From an uncultured Clostridia bacterium (GTDB lineage Bacteria > Bacillota > Clostridia > Oscillospirales > Acutalibacteraceae): a stretch of 7,070 nt of DNA. The stretch lies in contig CAMVNL010000109.1 in the NCBI GenBank assembly GCA_947168785.1, positions 1 through 7,070 of the forward strand, written 5' to 3'. Position numbers and translations under genes: made by a program. A model generated the notes under the pieces. That model made no database searches. It was not told the DNA's origin and saw only the letters and a list, made by a program, of their open reading frames with translations. Of this stretch, positions 4,667 to 7,070 are shown piece by piece; positions within the stretch are counted from its first letter, which is position 1, and each line of letters starts with the position of its first letter.

Positions 4667-5475
4667 ACTCTTGTTCAATAATCATTGCAGCGAAAATATA
4701 TCTTCATAAAAGCATTTTTCCTCTTTTGAAACGCCTTTTCAGAAGAATTCGAAAACATGATTTTGTTATTGTAAACGGTATGAAACCAACAGATACGAAT
4801 GCAATATTTGCGGTAAATCATTCATCTAAATATGATATCCCATATGTTTGTGAACTGATTGGAAAGCATAGCTATGTTCTCATCGGGCAGCAACCGTTAG
4901 AAGCCATTGACAGAATAGCATTTTACTTGAATGGGGCAGTATGGGTAGACAGAAAAAACCGCTTTGACAAAAACAGGGCGAAAGAAAAAATGATCGCCCT
5001 CCTTAATTGCAATGCAAACATTGTTATGTTTCCGGAGGGTACATGGAACCTTACCCCTTCAAAACCGATGCTGCCGTTATACTGGGGCATTATTGATATC
5101 GCCGGAAAGACACAAAAACCAATTATACCTGTTATTTTGGAATACACAGGGAAAAAATGCTATGTATCGTTTGGGGAACAAATGCACATCAATCCAAGTG
5201 ATGACAAAAGAAAAAGAATAGAGGATCTTGCAGATAGTTTAGCATCACTCAAATGGCAAATATGGGAGAATTATTCTGATACAGGTTGTGATTCTGTTGA
5301 CGATTGGAACGAAGAAGTCGCAAAACGTATTGCGGAATACCCAAAACTTGATTATGAATATGAACAATCAGTTGTTAGAAAAGAAATCTATGCTTTTGAG
5401 GAAATCATAGACTTGAGAAAGATAACGCCTGCATTAGAAAACGCCTTTTTATTCAACAAAAGAAATCATGATTAA
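4618..5475 (+). CDS. PlsC-type lysophospholipid acyltransferase (LPLAT family)
   Basis: A 285-residue acyltransferase of the 1-acylglycerol-phosphate acyltransferase superfamily, which moves an acyl chain from acyl-ACP or acyl-CoA to a lysolipid at the inner membrane face. The catalytic H-x4-D motif is NHSSKYD (His68, Asp73). Block II is GAVWVDRKN (106-114), block III, the phosphate-binding FPEGT, is at residues 138-142, and block IV is PIIPVIL (168-174). A hydrophobic N-terminal stretch, SIIIAAKIYL, and basic residues 38-46 could bind membrane. The C-terminus (about 190-285) is charged, helical and unrecognised. The gene is strikingly AT-rich compared with its GC-rich neighbours and is the only plus-strand gene, which suggests recent transfer. 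It lies between the ATPase and helicase of the minus-strand module. Family is clear; whether it acylates lysophosphatidate, an ornithine lipid or another acceptor is not. Confidence 0.9.
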   Translation: MATKQSDFLATVLQRLNSCSIIIAAKIYLHKSIFPLLKRLFRRIRKHDFVIVNGMKPTDTNAIFAVNHSSKYDIPYVCELIGKHSYVLIGQQPLEAIDRIAFYLNGAVWVDRKNRFDKNRAKEKMIALLNCNANIVMFPEGTWNLTPSKPMLPLYWGIIDIAGKTQKPIIPVILEYTGKKCYVSFGEQMHINPSDDKRKRIEDLADSLASLKWQIWENYSDTGCDSVDDWNEEVAKRIAEYPKLDYEYEQSVVRKEIYAFEEIIDLRKITPALENAFLFNKRNHD

Positions 5476-5481
5476 ACAAAT

Positions 5482-5501
5482 GAGAAGGCTATCTCTTTTT
5501 T
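5482..5501 (+). terminator. Weak candidate terminator of the acyltransferase gene
   Basis: GAGA (5482-5485), loop AGGCTA, TCTC (5492-5495), then six T residues (5496-5501), 6 bp after the stop codon. The stem is only four pairs, so it rests mainly on the U-tract and position. Confidence 0.35.
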
Positions 5502-5553
5502 GAGTGGAATCGGTCTTTTGTGTGTTTAGCAGCGTGAAACGCTTTGCTGCCGA

Positions 5554-6861
5554 TTACAATTCAAATTCAAATGCTTCCGACGTCTCCTCCACCTCCGTTT
5601 TGGCGAAAGAAAACTTGTCGGAGCCGAGGATCTGCTTCACGTCCGCGTCGGGGTTCTGGAACAGGATATCCAGCAGCTCGATGAAATCCCGGATGACTTC
5701 CCGCGGGGTGATCTTGCTGTCCGCGCCGATGCGGCCGAACTCGATCTTGATGAAGGTCACCAGATCCTCCTGCGAGAGGCGGGGCGTATAGTCGAACAGT
5801 ACCCCGTGGATCTCCGTCAGCTTTTCGATCAGCACCAGCATCTCCTCATAGGTCAGGGGAGAAAGCCTGATGACCGGCGCCAGCACGTCCTTCAGCTCAT
5901 CCCGGCCGAAGCGGCCCTCCTGTAAACGGGAGCGCAGCGCCTCGTAGCTGTAAACGCCCCGGCGGGTATCCTCGATGCACTGGGGCGTGCCGCACATGAT
6001 AATACCCAGATACTTCGCCTTCCCCTGCAACGTGTCGTTATACATGGTGAGGATCTTTTCATAGTTATATTGGCGGGTGATGGACTGGGGGATCTTGTAG
6101 ATGTTCACCAGCTCGTCGATGAGCACCAGCATGCCGGCGTAGCCCGCCTGCTTCAAAAAGGCGGCGAACAGCTTGATATACTCATACCAGTCGTCGTCGG
6201 TGACGATGATGTTCACGCCCAGCTCCGCCCGGGCCTCGGTCTTGTTGACGTACTCGCCCCGGAACCACTTGACCACCTTGGCCTTCCGCTCGTCGTCGCC
6301 CTCTATATAGGCGCGGTAGTAGATGCTCAGCAGCTTTGCGAAGTCGAAGCCGTGGACCATCTCGTTCAGGTTGTTCATAACGGCGTAGATGCGCTTTTCC
6401 ACCGCCCTGGCAAATTCCGGGCTGTCCTCTGGGCAGTCAGCCTCTGTCATCACCTCGCTTTGAACGCCGCTGATCCACCGGTCGAGGATCAACGTCAGCG
6501 CGCCGCCCTCCGGCCTCGTTTTGGTGGAAAGGTTGCGGATCAGCTCTTTATAGGTGGCAAGGCCCTGTCCCCGGGTACCCTGCAAACGCCGCTCCGGCGA
6601 AAGGTCCGCGTCCGCCACCACAAAATTTTTATCCATCACATAGTTGCGGATGGTCTGCAGCAGAAAGCTCTTGCCGCTGCCGTATTTGCCCATGATGAAG
6701 CGGAAGGACGCGCCGCCCTCGGCGATGATGTCCACGTCGTGCAGCAGGGCGTCGATCTCGGTCTTGCGCCCCACCGTGATATAGGGCAGGCCGATGCGGG
6801 GCACCACGCCGCCCTTGAGGGAGTTGATCACCGTGGAGGCGATCCGTTTGGGTATCTTCAT
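5554..6861 (-). CDS. BrxD-like P-loop ATPase (BrxC/BrxD family, formerly DUF2791)
   Basis: A 435-residue AAA-type ATP-binding protein. The N-terminus, KRIASTVINSLKGGVVPRIG, followed by the ITVGRKTEI segment is typical of the BrxD/DUF2791 family. Walker A is GKYGSGKS (residues 58-65), Walker B LVLIDE (245-250), followed by a strand ending IIMCGTPQ (287-294) in a sensor-like position. Length fits BrxD. Proteins of this family act in BREX phage defence and in TerB-associated modules; the exact role (DNA loading or translocation with the helicase) is inferred, not demonstrated. The start ATG (6861-6859) overlaps the TGA of the upstream TerB-C-like gene in an ATGA, with AAAGGA about 11 bases upstream, so the two are translationally coupled. 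Downstream the expected helicase is displaced by the acyltransferase unit. The remaining 78 bp between this gene and the acyltransferase stop hold little beyond the weak terminator. All nucleotide-binding residues appear intact. Confidence 0.88.
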   Translation of the reverse strand: MKIPKRIASTVINSLKGGVVPRIGLPYITVGRKTEIDALLHDVDIIAEGGASFRFIMGKYGSGKSFLLQTIRNYVMDKNFVVADADLSPERRLQGTRGQGLATYKELIRNLSTKTRPEGGALTLILDRWISGVQSEVMTEADCPEDSPEFARAVEKRIYAVMNNLNEMVHGFDFAKLLSIYYRAYIEGDDERKAKVVKWFRGEYVNKTEARAELGVNIIVTDDDWYEYIKLFAAFLKQAGYAGMLVLIDELVNIYKIPQSITRQYNYEKILTMYNDTLQGKAKYLGIIMCGTPQCIEDTRRGVYSYEALRSRLQEGRFGRDELKDVLAPVIRLSPLTYEEMLVLIEKLTEIHGVLFDYTPRLSQEDLVTFIKIEFGRIGADSKITPREVIRDFIELLDILFQNPDADVKQILGSDKFSFAKTEVEETSEAFEFEL

Positions 6862-7070
6862 GCTTGCGTCAATCCTTTCAGTTCCTCTTCATAGTCTTCA
6901 TAGACGGCGGGGCGGTCGCCGTCGTCATAGATCACCGTGTCGCCGAACCGGTCGAACAGCTTGTCATTGATCCCGTCGATCACCACCGAGAGCATCCGTC
7001 CCCCGGCCTTGGCTGCCGCCGAGCCGTCTTCGCCGTTCAGTACGGCCCGCAGAACGGCGGTCTCGGGTTC
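6858..7070 (-). CDS. C-terminal end of a TerB-C-domain-like protein (partial)
   Basis: Seventy residues plus stop enter from the right edge in frame. The tail contains LSVVIDGINDKLFDRFGDTV, then IYDDGDRPAVYEDYEEELKG and LTQA. The pattern V-x-x-INxKLFDxxGDTVI followed by P-x-x-x-EDYxxELK resembles, from memory, the extreme C-terminus of TerB-C domain proteins. These are often encoded directly upstream of a BrxD-like ATPase and an Lhr-like helicase in Firmicutes. The gene overlaps the ATPase start by 4 bp (ATGA). Only the end is present, so the TerB and TerB-N domains cannot be checked; the call rests on this short tail and on context. Confidence 0.65.
   Translation of the reverse strand, partial: EPETAVLRAVLNGEDGSAAAKAGGRMLSVVIDGINDKLFDRFGDTVIYDDGDRPAVYEDYEEELKGLTQA

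Noticed and set aside
5526..5552. Terminator of the ATPase gene (GCAGC...GCTGC hairpin)
   Set aside because: The alternative stems are interrupted and no U-tract follows on the minus strand.
4136..5553. Insertion sequence or transposon carrying the acyltransferase
   Set aside because: I found no transposase, terminal inverted repeats or target duplications at the edges; only composition and context suggest insertion.
1715..6861. A complete BREX system
   Set aside because: Only BrxD-like and BrxHI-like genes are seen; pglZ, pglX, brxA, brxB and brxC are absent from the window.
6070..6894. Plus-strand open frame opposite the ATPase
   Set aside because: Complement of conserved Walker A/B coding sequence; no independent support.

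Overview
The window looks like a chromosomal accessory region from a fairly GC-rich gut-type Clostridia/Oscillospiraceae-like Firmicute. This is an inference from AGGAGG-type ribosome binding sites, the protein styles and the dense short palindromic repeats; no marker gene is present. Apart from one gene, everything reads on the minus strand, so gene order runs right to left.

Right part (7070 to 1715): remains of a three-gene module. It consists of the C-terminal end of a TerB-C-like protein (6858-7070), a BrxD-like P-loop ATPase (5554-6861) joined to it by an ATGA stop/start overlap, and an Lhr-like superfamily II helicase (1715-4135). TerB-domain protein, BrxD-family ATPase and Lhr-like helicase are families linked to DNA processing, stress response and phage defence. 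No BREX core gene (pglZ, pglX, brxC) is visible.

The module is split. Between the ATPase stop and the helicase start lie 1418 bp holding an AT-rich PlsC-type acyltransferase on the opposite strand (4618-5475). It has its own promoter (4350-4378) and a structured leader of about 230 nt. The leader contains mutually exclusive terminator, antiterminator and anti-antiterminator pairings and a 17-codon upstream ORF. This looks like an acquired cargo unit with attenuation control.

The helicase also carries an in-frame insert of about 160 bp made wholly of repeats: two heptanucleotide tandem arrays flanking two hairpin palindromes. The palindromes belong to a family also found between genes at 1071-1165 and 4157-4294. 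There they form inverted pairs with similar spacers (REPIN/MITE-like), and one stem shows a compensatory base change.

Left part (1708 to 1): a GNAT acetyltransferase 6 bp after the helicase, a 68-residue cysteine-rich small protein, a HAD-family phosphatase, a strong hairpin, and the start of an unidentified protein that runs off the left edge. These look like ordinary accessory genes downstream of the module.
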